In this document: positions 1-9,131 of the stretch, in pieces
Numbering within the stretch: the stretch's first letter is position 1
How the letters are laid out: each line of letters begins with the position of its first letter
Assembly: GCF_016925675.1 (NCBI RefSeq)
Contig: NZ_CP070506.1
Span: forward strand, 184,501 to 248,500
Reading direction: 5' to 3'
Source of the DNA: Pseudomonas hygromyciniae
Lineage (GTDB): Bacteria; Pseudomonadota; Gammaproteobacteria; Pseudomonadales; Pseudomonadaceae
DNA length: 64,000 bases
Position numbers and translations under genes: made by a program
Notes under the pieces: generated by a model
The model's database searches: none
Seen by the model: the letters and a program-made list of their open reading frames with translations, nothing else
Told to the model about the DNA's origin: nothing

Positions 1-3000
1 ATCGAGCGCGTTGCAGCCCTCGACAACCAGGGCGGCAAACTCACCAGCCAAACCCTGCTGACGGTATTGGCGGCCAGCCTGGACAACCGCAACAGCGGCA
101 CCCTGGCGGCAAACGCTGGGCTGACCCTGAACACCAGCGGCCTGGTGCAAAACGACAACGATGGCCTGATCCACAGCGAAAACGCCGGTCTCAACCTGAC
201 GGTCGGCAGCCTCAACAACGCCGGGGGCAAGCTCTCGGCCAAGGCGGGTGATGCGCTGATCAACGCCGGTGTTTTCAACAACGGTAACGGCGGTGTATTC
301 GCCGGCCAGCGCGTGCGCCTCAGTGGCGGCAGCGTCGATAACGCCGGGCAGATCGCCGGTCAGCAGGTCGATCTCAGCCTGCTGGGCGCCCTCAACAACC
401 GTGGCCTGATCGAAAGCGCCAGCACCTTGGATATCGCCGCCGCCAGCCTGAGCAACCAGGGCGGGCAATTGCGCGCACTGGGCACCACTGGCAAAAGCCG
501 CCTGGCGATTGGCGGTGTCTTGGATAACAGCGGCGGCAAGCTGGAAGCGGCCAATGCCGACCTGAGTCTGGCCGCCGGCACCTTCCAGAACCAGGGTGGC
601 AGCGTGCTGCATGTGGGCACCGGGGTGTTCGATATCGCCGGGATCAACCTCGATAACGTCGGCGGCAGTCTGGTGACCCAAGGCGACTTGAGCCTGGACA
701 AAACCAACTGGACCAACAGCAGCCTGATCCAGGCCGGCAACCTCACGGTCAATGTCGACACCCTTGAGCAAACCACCAGCGGCCAATTGCTCGCGGCCAA
801 CCGTATCAAAGGCACGGGCCAGAACTGGTCCACCCAGGGCGTGATCGCCAGCAACGGCAGCCTCGACCTGAGCCTGGGCGGCACCCTCAACAACACCGGC
901 CGCCTGACCGCCGCCACCGACTTCACCCTGGCCAGCGCTGCGGTGAACAACCTCGGCACCCTGGGCAGTGGTCGCGCCATGACCCTGACCACTGGCAGCC
1001 TGCTTAACCAGAACGGCCTGCTGTTCAGCGGCGGCGATATGAGCCTGCGGGTCGAACGCCTGAAAAACCTCGGCGCCGATATCTATGCCATGGGCAACCT
1101 GAGCATCGACCGTGACGGCAAAGGGGCCTTGGCCACCAGCATCATCAACAGCTCGTCGAGCATCCAGAGTGACGGCAGCCTGAGCCTGGCCGCTGGCACT
1201 ATCCAGAACATCCGTACGGTCCTGACCAGCGAGTCGGGGATCTACAGCGCCTCGATCAGCCCGGTGCAGTGCATTGAAAACGTCAACGGTGGCGACTGCG
1301 ACGGCGGTAAGGAAAACCGTCCGTTCCTGATTGCCCAGCGTGATCGCCTGAGGGTCACCGATGCCAGCGCAGCCTCCAGCATTACCTCCGGCGCCAACCT
1401 GTTGCTAGTGGGCGGCGATGTGCTCAACAGCAGCAGTAGCATCGCCGCGGCCGGCAGCCTGACGGCCCGGGTCAACCAGTTGACCAACGTCGGTCTCGAA
1501 ACCCACGACACCCTCACCGAGCGTGTGTTCTCTTCTGAGCGTACCCGTCACCCGGAAGGCTACAACCAGGCCGCTGCGCAATTTACCCAGCGTTATTCGA
1601 TGGGCGGCGCAGCCTACGACCCCAATAATCTGGGCGGCCTGGAAGCGGCGATGGCCGGCTTTATCGGCGGCATGGAGCGCCAGTGGGGCGATACCAAAAC
1701 CACCCAGCTGGCGGTTGCGGACCAGCGCTACGCAGCAGTGATCCAGGCGGGCGGCGCGGTGAATATCCAGGCCCAGGCCGGTATCGATAACAGCGTGGTG
1801 CGCGGTGGCTATACCTACGTCGGCAGCGGCGCGAAGACCGACACCAACGCCCCCGGCTTCTCCACCCAGGTGCACCTGAACGGGCAGTTGCCACCGGACG
1901 TCGCCCAACAACAAGTCAACCCTCTGGGCCTGCCGGGCTTCAGCTTGCCTACCGGCCAGAATGGCCTGTTCCACTTCAGCGACGGCAGCGGCGTGCAGGG
2001 CCTGCCCAACAGCCAGTTTGCCGGCAGCCCGCACAAGTACCTGATCGAGACCAACCCGCAGCTGACCAACATGGCTGAGTTCTTGGGCTCCGATTACATG
2101 CTGGCCAAGTTGGGCTACGACCCCGATACCAGCCAGAAGCGCCTGGGCGATGGTTTTTACGAGCAGCGCCTGATCCAGCAAGCCGTAGTCGCCCGCACCG
2201 GCCAGCGTTTTATCGACGGCCAGACCAGCGACGCCGGGGTGTTCAAGTACTTGATGGACAATGCCATCGGTGCGCGCCAGCAACTGAACCTGGCCGTGGG
2301 CGTGAGCCTCACCGCCGAACAAGTGGCGGCCCTGACCCACGACATCGTGTGGCTGGAAAACGCCACCGTTGCCGGTCAAGAGGTGTTGGTACCGGTGCTT
2401 TACCTGGCCCAGGCCGGCAATCGCCTGGCCCCCAACGGTGCGCTGATTTCCGGCAGCGACCTGAACCTGATGACCGGCGCCAACCTCAACAACGTCGGCA
2501 CACTGCGTGCCACCAGCAGCCTGGGCGCCAATATTGGCGGCGATTTGAACAATAGCGGGCTGATGGAAGCCGGCAACCGCCTCGACCTGCTAACCGGCAA
2601 TAACCTCAACAACCGCGCCGGCGGGATCATCGCCGGGCAGCAGGTCAACCTGGTGGTTGGCGCCGACCTGCTCAACGAGCGCAGCGTCACCACGCACCAG
2701 AGCGCCAGCGACTACCGCATCGAGCGCACCGATTTTATCGACAACGCGGCGCGCATCGAGTCGGCCAGCACCCTGGCGATCCAGGCTGGGCGCGATATCA
2801 ACAGCGTCGGCGGTGCCCTCAAGAGTGGCGGCGACACCACCGCGCAGGCAGTGCGCGACGTGAATATCGTCTCGGCACAAACCCTGGACAGCGGCGCCAT
2901 TGGCAGCCGTTCGCGCCACGAGATCATCACCCAGCAAGGCTCGGTGGTTGAAGCCGGGCGTGACTTCCATGTGGTCGCCGGGCGTGATGTGAGCGCGGTG

Positions 3001-6000
3001 GGCAGCCAGATCGAAGCCAAGCGCGATATCAGCGTCGGCGGCGTGCGCAACGTCAACCTGGCCGCGGCGGCCAACGAGCAGCATTCGGCGTACAACTCGA
3101 AAAAGGTCAAGAGCATCGAGGACCATGTCAGCCAGGTGTCCACCGTGCTCAAGGCCGGCGGCAACGTGACCTTGAATGCGGGCGAGGATTTGCTGTTGCT
3201 CGCCAGTAACGTCAGCGCCGGCAATGAGGCGTACCTGGTGGCCGGCAAGAATCTGGCCCTCAAGGCCGCCGAAGATCAGGACTACAGCTTCTACAGCAAG
3301 ACCAAGAAAACCTCGTCCGGGAAGAAATTCCGCCTCGATGAAACCGACACCGTCAACAACGTGGGCAGCAGCGTCAGCTCCGGCGGCAACAGCACCCTGG
3401 TAGCCGGTGAGAACCTGCTGCTGGCGGGCAGCAGCGTTGCCGCCGATAAAGGCGCGGCAAAACTGGTGGCGGGCAAGGATGTGCAAATCGTCGCCGTGAC
3501 CGATGCCGAAAGTGCGCGCCATGAGCGCAAAGAAAGCAAAAGCAGTTGGGGCGGGCTGAAGTCGAGCAAGGTCCAGGACAAGGTTGACGAGAAACGCACC
3601 ATGGCCGTGGGCAGCATGGTTTCTGGCGAGACGGTCAGCGTGGTGGCGGGGCAGGATGCGAAAGTGACCGGCTCGGCGCTGGTCAGCACCGGCGACCTGG
3701 CCGTACAGGCCGGGCGTGACCTGACCATTGATGCGGCGCAGAACACCTTCTCGCGCACCGACATGCACAAGGAAAAGAACCGCGACCTGACCGGCGTATT
3801 GACCGGCAATAAGCTGGGCCTGGACGACATCACCGGCAATCAGCACCTGTCGATCAGCAGCAGCAAACACAACGGCACCGCCCAGGAAACCACCCTGACC
3901 GGCAGCACCATCGGCTCCAGCGAAGGCAACGTGTCGTTGATTGCCGGGCGTGAGTTGAACGTGGTCGCCAGTGACCTGGTCAGCACCAAGAACATGGACC
4001 TCAGTGGCGCCAACGTGACCATCACCGCCGGTGCTGAAACGGCGCGGCAAACCACGCAAGACAGCTCCAAGAGCCTGGCCGTGGGTCGGGTGATTGGCGG
4101 TGCGGTGATTGATACTGCGCGCAGCATCCACGATGCCACCGAAGCGGCGAAGAACGCCGATGACCCGCGCCTCAAGGCGGTGAAAATCGCCCAGGCTGCG
4201 CTGGCGGCCTACAACCTGGGTGGCCAGGCGTCGGACGCCAACGGCCAGAGCGCCGGCTTCAAGAACAAAGAGGGCGGCTCGCCCAGCAACGGGTCGTTGA
4301 TCAAGATCGGCACCGAACTGGCCAACACCCGCAGCAAGGCCAGCAGCGAGTACAACAGCCTGACGGCGCGCCAGAGCACGCTCAATGCCGGGCAGGATCT
4401 GTCGATTGTCGCCACCGGCGAAGCGCCCGGCACCCAGGGCAATATCGAGATCACCGGCAGCAGCCTGAAAGCCGCGAACACCTTGTTGCTGGCCAAGAAC
4501 AACGTGTTGCTGCAAAGCGCCCAGGACACCGTCGACCGCAAGAACGATGGCTCAACCAATAAGACTGCCATTGGCGCCAGCTTCAACATCGGCGAGCAGA
4601 ACGGCTTCACCCTCGACCTGGGTGCGCAGGGCGCGAAAAACAACGGCAATGGCAACTCGGTAACCCAGGTCAACACCACCCTGGACACCGGCTCGCTGCT
4701 GCTCAAAAGCGGCGGCGACACCACCCTCGCCGGTGCCCAGGTGCGCGCCGATCGCATCCAGGCGGACATTGGCGGCGACCTCAATATCCTCTCGCGCCAG
4801 GACACCGAGTCTTCGCGCAGCAAGCAGAGCAGCGCAGGCTTTGGCGCGAGTATCTGCATCCCGCCGTTCTGCTACGGCTCCACCGTCACCGGCTCGGCCA
4901 GTATTGCTGCGGCCAAGATGAACAGCGACTACAAGGCCGTGACCGACCAGACCGGCCTGTTTGCGGGAGCGGGTGGCTACGACATCAATGTCGGCAAGAC
5001 CACCACCTTGCAGGGCGGGGTGATTGCCAGCGAAGCGGCGGCGGTGAAGAACCGCTTGAGCACCGATCGCCTGATCGTCAGTGATATCAAGAACACCAGC
5101 GAGATCCAGAGCCAGTCGGCGGGGCTCTCTGCATCATTCAGCAGCAGCGGCGGCACCTCACCGGGTGGCAGCATTCCGGTGGCGCTCAAGGAAGACGAGC
5201 GCAGTCACACCCGCAGCGCGGTCAGCGATGGCACGATTGTGGTCCGCAACCCCGAGGGCGCCCATGACCTGGTGGGGCTAAACCGCGACACCGCCAATGC
5301 CAACCAGAAGCTTGACCGCCCAGACGAAAAGGCCATGCAGGAGCGTATCGACCTGATCCAAAGCTCGGCGCAATTGGCCAGTGGGGTGATCGGTGCGGTG
5401 GCCAAAGCCAAGGCCGATGAAGCCAAGAAGCTTGGGCAAGAGGCAAAAGACCAAGCCACCGCGGGCTCGCCAACGGCGGGTGCTGCGGCCCAGGCGTACG
5501 AGACGGCGAATGCCGAGGCGCTACGCTGGCAAGTGGGTGGCGACAAAAAACTGATGGCCGATATTGCGTCCGGGCTGATTGCCGCCGGGCTGGGCGGCGC
5601 TACCGGCGGCACGGCGGTAGGGATCGTGGCCAATACGTCGGCCAGCGATATCTTCAATAAAATCGGCAGTTTTGCCGACGAGCAGAAAAACCGTAAAGAC
5701 ATCGACAGCGCAACCAAGGCCGCCTGGGCCGAAGGCGGCGCAGCGCGCGTTATGTTGCACGCATTGGCGGGCGCTGCGTTGGGGCTTTCCAGCGGCAATG
5801 TGCAGAGCGGCGCGTTGGGTGCGGGCGCCTCGGCGGCGCTGATGCCCTCGATTCTGCAAGCGCTGGAAGACAGTGGCATGAAAGAGGCCGACCGTAAGGC
5901 CGTGGCTACGCTGATTGCCTCCGGCGTGGGTACGGCGGTCGGTTCCGGGCATGGCACCGGCGGCGCCATTGTTGCCGGTGGCACTGCGGCCAGCGTGGAT

Positions 6001-7299
6001 CGGTACAACCGTCAGTTGCACCCGGACGAGATCAAGTTCGCCTCCGACAAGGAGCGCGTCGATCGCTATGCACAAGCGCAGGGCATCACCGAAGAGCAAG
6101 CACGCATAGAGCTGCTGCGAACGGCGGCGGCGATGGTCGATCGCGGCTGGAACACCGTGTTGGGTGTCGAGGATGGCAACACCACGACGGCGGCCAGCTT
6201 CTTGCGCAGCGAGCTTTCGCAATCCAAAAGCGCGGACCTGTTCCAGGTCAGCCTGGCCGATTACAACAATGAACGGCTGGGTCTGTCGCGCCTGATGAAA
6301 GACCGGCCGTCGGTTGAAAATCTGGTCAAGTACATTGAGCTGGTCGACCCTTACAAGTACCTGCATGACCCGAAAAACATGGCCGAAATCCTCAATGCCA
6401 AAGGTCAGGGCAGTGCCGAGGGTATTGCCAATGCCGTAGAGGATCTGGCCAGTTTCGGTTCCAAGACGGCGCTTTGGGCGATGAGTACCGTCAATTGCCC
6501 AAGCTGTGGCGGTCGGCAATTTATCGCGGCGGTAGAGGCGGTGCAGAGCTTGCCCGAAGAGCTGAGGCTCAAGGGCTATCTGGACACCCTGCATATCATG
6601 CAGGGCTATGGCGCCGACGTGCTGCGCCAGAACGAGATGATCGCCACCTCTACCGGCGTGGGCCTCGGCCTGGGCGGCGCGGGTGTCGGTAGTGCTGGCG
6701 CGACGACCACTCGCCTGACCGGCGAGCTGGCCGGGGCGGTGGGCAAACGCTTCACCGGTATCATCAACGAAGCGGCCGAGCAGGCACTGCTCAAGAGTGG
6801 CGGTATCTATGGGCCTGATGGCAAGCCGCTGATGGACCTTGGGGTATTAACCAGGGAGCAGAAAGGTGTGATGGGGGACTTGTTTGGCGAGCGCTCTGTG
6901 CGGCAAATCGTTCCAGAAGGACAGAAACTGGCCCGCGTGCCGGGTAACGGGGAAACAGGGGTCGATGATCTTTATAAGGTCACTCGCCCGGATGTCGACT
7001 TTGTTGTTATCGAGTACAAGTTCGTTGGGGATAACAAGAAGTCTGGCTCCTCGGGGTTAGGCAATACGCAAGATGGCAAGCAAGGCTCGACCTCATGGAT
7101 TCTTGGCGGCGATCGCCTGGAACGTGCAGTTGGAGAGAATCAGAGTATGGATGTACGGCTCGCCGTGGACGCGAACCGCACGGAAACTTGGGTCGTGAGA
7201 ACGCGTCCAGATGGCGCGACAGAAATTGAAGTGCTTGATGCCCGCGGAAAAATCAAAGCGGTAGACACGTCTAAAATTTTACCGTCCGAAAGACGTTAA
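1..7299 (+). CDS. CdiA/filamentous-haemagglutinin-type exoprotein with C-terminal PoNe-like nuclease, 5' end outside window
   Basis: The reading frame is open from base 1, so the signal peptide and TPS secretion domain lie upstream. About 2,430 codons are visible. Roughly the first 1,700 codons are degenerate haemagglutinin repeats (many 'LNN.G', 'AG.D', 'L.AGGD' turns) typical of a beta-helical two-partner-secretion stalk. An Ala/Gly-rich hydrophobic segment follows (about 5560-6000), then a 'VDRYNRQLHPDE' border (about 5995-6030), similar to pre-toxin regions. The last ~170 codons (from about 6790) carry 'GVDDLYKV..PDVDFVVIEYKF' and a downstream 'KQGSTSWILGGDRLERAVG'. This D..(x)n..ExK layout fits the PD-(D/E)xK PoNe DNase family. 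The PoNe call is supported by the DUF1910/1911 immunity gene that follows. No VENN motif was seen. The likely role is contact-dependent growth inhibition. The family call is firm; the toxin fold is inferred. Confidence 0.88.
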   Translation: MERVAALDNQGGKLTSQTLLTVLAASLDNRNSGTLAANAGLTLNTSGLVQNDNDGLIHSENAGLNLTVGSLNNAGGKLSAKAGDALINAGVFNNGNGGVFAGQRVRLSGGSVDNAGQIAGQQVDLSLLGALNNRGLIESASTLDIAAASLSNQGGQLRALGTTGKSRLAIGGVLDNSGGKLEAANADLSLAAGTFQNQGGSVLHVGTGVFDIAGINLDNVGGSLVTQGDLSLDKTNWTNSSLIQAGNLTVNVDTLEQTTSGQLLAANRIKGTGQNWSTQGVIASNGSLDLSLGGTLNNTGRLTAATDFTLASAAVNNLGTLGSGRAMTLTTGSLLNQNGLLFSGGDMSLRVERLKNLGADIYAMGNLSIDRDGKGALATSIINSSSSIQSDGSLSLAAGTIQNIRTVLTSESGIYSASISPVQCIENVNGGDCDGGKENRPFLIAQRDRLRVTDASAASSITSGANLLLVGGDVLNSSSSIAAAGSLTARVNQLTNVGLETHDTLTERVFSSERTRHPEGYNQAAAQFTQRYSMGGAAYDPNNLGGLEAAMAGFIGGMERQWGDTKTTQLAVADQRYAAVIQAGGAVNIQAQAGIDNSVVRGGYTYVGSGAKTDTNAPGFSTQVHLNGQLPPDVAQQQVNPLGLPGFSLPTGQNGLFHFSDGSGVQGLPNSQFAGSPHKYLIETNPQLTNMAEFLGSDYMLAKLGYDPDTSQKRLGDGFYEQRLIQQAVVARTGQRFIDGQTSDAGVFKYLMDNAIGARQQLNLAVGVSLTAEQVAALTHDIVWLENATVAGQEVLVPVLYLAQAGNRLAPNGALISGSDLNLMTGANLNNVGTLRATSSLGANIGGDLNNSGLMEAGNRLDLLTGNNLNNRAGGIIAGQQVNLVVGADLLNERSVTTHQSASDYRIERTDFIDNAARIESASTLAIQAGRDINSVGGALKSGGDTTAQAVRDVNIVSAQTLDSGAIGSRSRHEIITQQGSVVEAGRDFHVVAGRDVSAVGSQIEAKRDISVGGVRNVNLAAAANEQHSAYNSKKVKSIEDHVSQVSTVLKAGGNVTLNAGEDLLLLASNVSAGNEAYLVAGKNLALKAAEDQDYSFYSKTKKTSSGKKFRLDETDTVNNVGSSVSSGGNSTLVAGENLLLAGSSVAADKGAAKLVAGKDVQIVAVTDAESARHERKESKSSWGGLKSSKVQDKVDEKRTMAVGSMVSGETVSVVAGQDAKVTGSALVSTGDLAVQAGRDLTIDAAQNTFSRTDMHKEKNRDLTGVLTGNKLGLDDITGNQHLSISSSKHNGTAQETTLTGSTIGSSEGNVSLIAGRELNVVASDLVSTKNMDLSGANVTITAGAETARQTTQDSSKSLAVGRVIGGAVIDTARSIHDATEAAKNADDPRLKAVKIAQAALAAYNLGGQASDANGQSAGFKNKEGGSPSNGSLIKIGTELANTRSKASSEYNSLTARQSTLNAGQDLSIVATGEAPGTQGNIEITGSSLKAANTLLLAKNNVLLQSAQDTVDRKNDGSTNKTAIGASFNIGEQNGFTLDLGAQGAKNNGNGNSVTQVNTTLDTGSLLLKSGGDTTLAGAQVRADRIQADIGGDLNILSRQDTESSRSKQSSAGFGASICIPPFCYGSTVTGSASIAAAKMNSDYKAVTDQTGLFAGAGGYDINVGKTTTLQGGVIASEAAAVKNRLSTDRLIVSDIKNTSEIQSQSAGLSASFSSSGGTSPGGSIPVALKEDERSHTRSAVSDGTIVVRNPEGAHDLVGLNRDTANANQKLDRPDEKAMQERIDLIQSSAQLASGVIGAVAKAKADEAKKLGQEAKDQATAGSPTAGAAAQAYETANAEALRWQVGGDKKLMADIASGLIAAGLGGATGGTAVGIVANTSASDIFNKIGSFADEQKNRKDIDSATKAAWAEGGAARVMLHALAGAALGLSSGNVQSGALGAGASAALMPSILQALEDSGMKEADRKAVATLIASGVGTAVGSGHGTGGAIVAGGTAASVDRYNRQLHPDEIKFASDKERVDRYAQAQGITEEQARIELLRTAAAMVDRGWNTVLGVEDGNTTTAASFLRSELSQSKSADLFQVSLADYNNERLGLSRLMKDRPSVENLVKYIELVDPYKYLHDPKNMAEILNAKGQGSAEGIANAVEDLASFGSKTALWAMSTVNCPSCGGRQFIAAVEAVQSLPEELRLKGYLDTLHIMQGYGADVLRQNEMIATSTGVGLGLGGAGVGSAGATTTRLTGELAGAVGKRFTGIINEAAEQALLKSGGIYGPDGKPLMDLGVLTREQKGVMGDLFGERSVRQIVPEGQKLARVPGNGETGVDDLYKVTRPDVDFVVIEYKFVGDNKKSGSSGLGNTQDGKQGSTSWILGGDRLERAVGENQSMDVRLAVDANRTETWVVRTRPDGATEIEVLDARGKIKAVDTSKILPSERR

Positions 7300-7310
7300 T
7301 GAGGTTCTCC

Positions 7311-8177
7311 ATGATTCGCGCACCTTTGGGAGATAAACAGTATTGGGATGGTCGTGAGGCAAAGGATCTGCAATGGATAGAGCGCGTGAGCCAAACGTTG
7401 TCGCAGCCGTCGGCCAATCCGGTATACAGAGCGCAATTTGCGTTCGACTTTGCCAAAGATAATCTGCGTGCAGCCATTCGCGTCTACTCGCGAGGCAGTC
7501 CTGTTGAATCGATGGCTATGTACTTTCCCGCCATCATGGATGCATGGGAGCTTTCCAATCGAGAGTCCGACACGATATGTGCTGAAAATGCGCTGCAGAC
7601 TTGCCGTGACTGGACCTTCGAGTTGGCGGACCTGAACCACTACATCTGGTGTTTCTGGTTGGTGAGCCTGGCGCTGGCACTGGAGATTCCCGACGACCAG
7701 TGGCGTCGGCTGGTCGCCTTGATCGGCGAAGGCGGGCAGGACGTTCTGCTGGACCGAATCATCGCATCCCGTCAGCCAGGGCGCGTGATTGGTGAACAGC
7801 TATTGCACGCCAAACCTTATGCGAGGCTGCTCAAGGCCATCGACGCGCCCCAGCAACAGCAGGCCTCGCTGTTGCGGGCGTTCGTGGAACATTGGTACCT
7901 GGAGCTGAACCGACGCGGTAAACAGCAACCCTGGTGGTATGTCTATGGCGACCCGGTAAAACACCCCCTTGAGATGGGTAGCTACTTCGGCCGCTGGTGC
8001 TTTGAGGCGGTTGCCGCGGTCAAGGCGTTCGGGCTCGATGACAGCGCCTGCCTGGGGCATGAGCATTACCCCGGCGACTTGCTCCACCCCAGTGAAGACG
8101 TTATCCCGGCACCAGCCCCTGCCCGCGTAGAAAAAGCCGGCTGGCTGGCGCGGTTGTTTGGGCGCTCAGATGAATGA
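7311..8177 (+). CDS. PoNi-type immunity protein (DUF1910-DUF1911)
   Basis: This 288-residue cytoplasmic protein sits directly after the exoprotein stop. An ATG at 7299 overlaps that stop by one base, but the ATG at 7311 has a GAGG at 7301-7304 with six-base spacing and is preferred. The N-terminal half ('YWDGREAKDL', then a helical region) resembles DUF1910. The C-terminal half, with 'WYLELNRRGKQQPWWYVYGDP' split around conserved aromatics and 'YFGRWCFEAVAAVKAFGLDD', resembles DUF1911. Proteins with this pair protect against PoNe DNases. Position and family together make it the likely cognate immunity (CdiI-like) protein. It ends with ATGA coupling to the next gene. Confidence 0.85.
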   Translation: MIRAPLGDKQYWDGREAKDLQWIERVSQTLSQPSANPVYRAQFAFDFAKDNLRAAIRVYSRGSPVESMAMYFPAIMDAWELSNRESDTICAENALQTCRDWTFELADLNHYIWCFWLVSLALALEIPDDQWRRLVALIGEGGQDVLLDRIIASRQPGRVIGEQLLHAKPYARLLKAIDAPQQQQASLLRAFVEHWYLELNRRGKQQPWWYVYGDPVKHPLEMGSYFGRWCFEAVAAVKAFGLDDSACLGHEHYPGDLLHPSEDVIPAPAPARVEKAGWLARLFGRSDE

Positions 8178-8455
8178 GCCATCACTTGTACAAGTACCGG
8201 CATGGCATTGGCGTGGCTTTATTGCTGGCAGCGTTATTGAACGGCTTCTTGCGATTTGATGGTAGTTGGAAGCGTTTTTTGACCATGGCGTTGGTGCAGC
8301 TGTGGTTTGGCCAGGCGGTCTACAACTATGCGCGAGGCGCCAGGGTGGCCATCGCGCCTGGCGGCATGAGCAAGGACGCCGACCCGGAGTGGCGTGCTGC
8401 GTTGGCTGGCTTTTCCCTGTTTTTATATGGGGTCGTGTTCTTTTTGAGTTTTTGA
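8174..8455 (+). CDS. Small inner-membrane protein of unknown function
   Basis: This 93-residue protein overlaps the immunity stop as ATGA, so the two are probably translationally coupled. It has hydrophobic segments at about residues 12-27 and 36-50 and a third near the C-terminus (about 77-93), separated by a short basic and polar loop ('RGARVAIAPGGMSKDADPEW'). I do not recognise the family. Its coupling suggests it belongs to the toxin-immunity operon, perhaps as an accessory immunity or membrane factor, but this is inference from position only. Confidence 0.75.
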   Translation: MSHHLYKYRHGIGVALLLAALLNGFLRFDGSWKRFLTMALVQLWFGQAVYNYARGARVAIAPGGMSKDADPEWRAALAGFSLFLYGVVFFLSF

Positions 8456-8502
8456 TCCCGGCAGGGCCACCCCAGCCCTGCTATTGCCACGGAAAACCGT
8501 AT

Positions 8503-9069
8503 ATGAAGAAAGTTGCCTTTATCCTCGCGGCCCTGGCCCTTGCGGGCTGCCACTCCAATGCCCGCGACTCGTCGCCCAGCCTGTTGAAAGATGGCGTGCA
8601 GTTGCAGCAGAACACCGTCGTGGCCGATGCCGAGCACGCCAAGGTGATCATGCGCGCCACCGGGTTTACCTACCCCGTGCAGTTCTCCGTGCGCCGTGGC
8701 GGCGATGCCGACCAGCGCCCGGAGATCCTCGGCACAGTGGTGGATTCGGGCCGGGGCAAGGTGTTCGGCTGGATCGCCAAGATGAGCGAGGTGGCCAACA
8801 GCGCGGCAGTCAAGCGCTTCCCGCAGGTGGAAGTGCTGGCCGATCCGCAGCAGACGATTGAAGTGTTGGGCGAGTCGCGGGTGTATGACTCGAACTACTA
8901 CCGCTACGCCGAAAAAATTGTCTACGCCTGTGGCCCGATGAGCACGGCGTTCAAACCACAAAAGCAGAAGGTTTACCTGGTGGAGTTCGTGATTGTCGGC
9001 GCTGGCTGTGAGCAGCATGCCTATGACATCACCGACCCCGCGCAGCGCATCCCCGTCCCTGCGTCCTGA
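8503..9069 (+). CDS. Hypothetical lipoprotein
   Basis: This protein is 188 residues long. It starts MKKVAFILAALALAGCHS, a clear lipoprotein signal with lipobox LAGC (Cys16), so it should be lipidated and membrane anchored. The mature part contains 'VVDSGRGKVFGWIAKMSEV', 'SRVYDSNYYRYAEKIVYACG' and a second Cys near the C-terminus ('VGAGCEQHAYD'), which could form a disulfide in the periplasm. The frame is open further upstream, but that longer start would overlap the preceding gene and bury the signal peptide, so 8503 is chosen. No family is recognised. It lies 47 bp after the small membrane protein and 62 bp before the autotransporter. Confidence 0.8.
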   Translation: MKKVAFILAALALAGCHSNARDSSPSLLKDGVQLQQNTVVADAEHAKVIMRATGFTYPVQFSVRRGGDADQRPEILGTVVDSGRGKVFGWIAKMSEVANSAAVKRFPQVEVLADPQQTIEVLGESRVYDSNYYRYAEKIVYACGPMSTAFKPQKQKVYLVEFVIVGAGCEQHAYDITDPAQRIPVPAS

Positions 9070-9131
9070 ATCATGCACCCTACAACCGCCGGGCACATTG
9101 GCGGTGTTGTCCGTAGTAAATGGAGTTTCAA

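Noticed and set aside
2590..4515. 641-codon open frame on the minus strand inside the exoprotein gene
   Set aside because: Repeats of the exoprotein and high GC keep the opposite strand open; the product is His/Gly/Ala-rich with no domain or signal.
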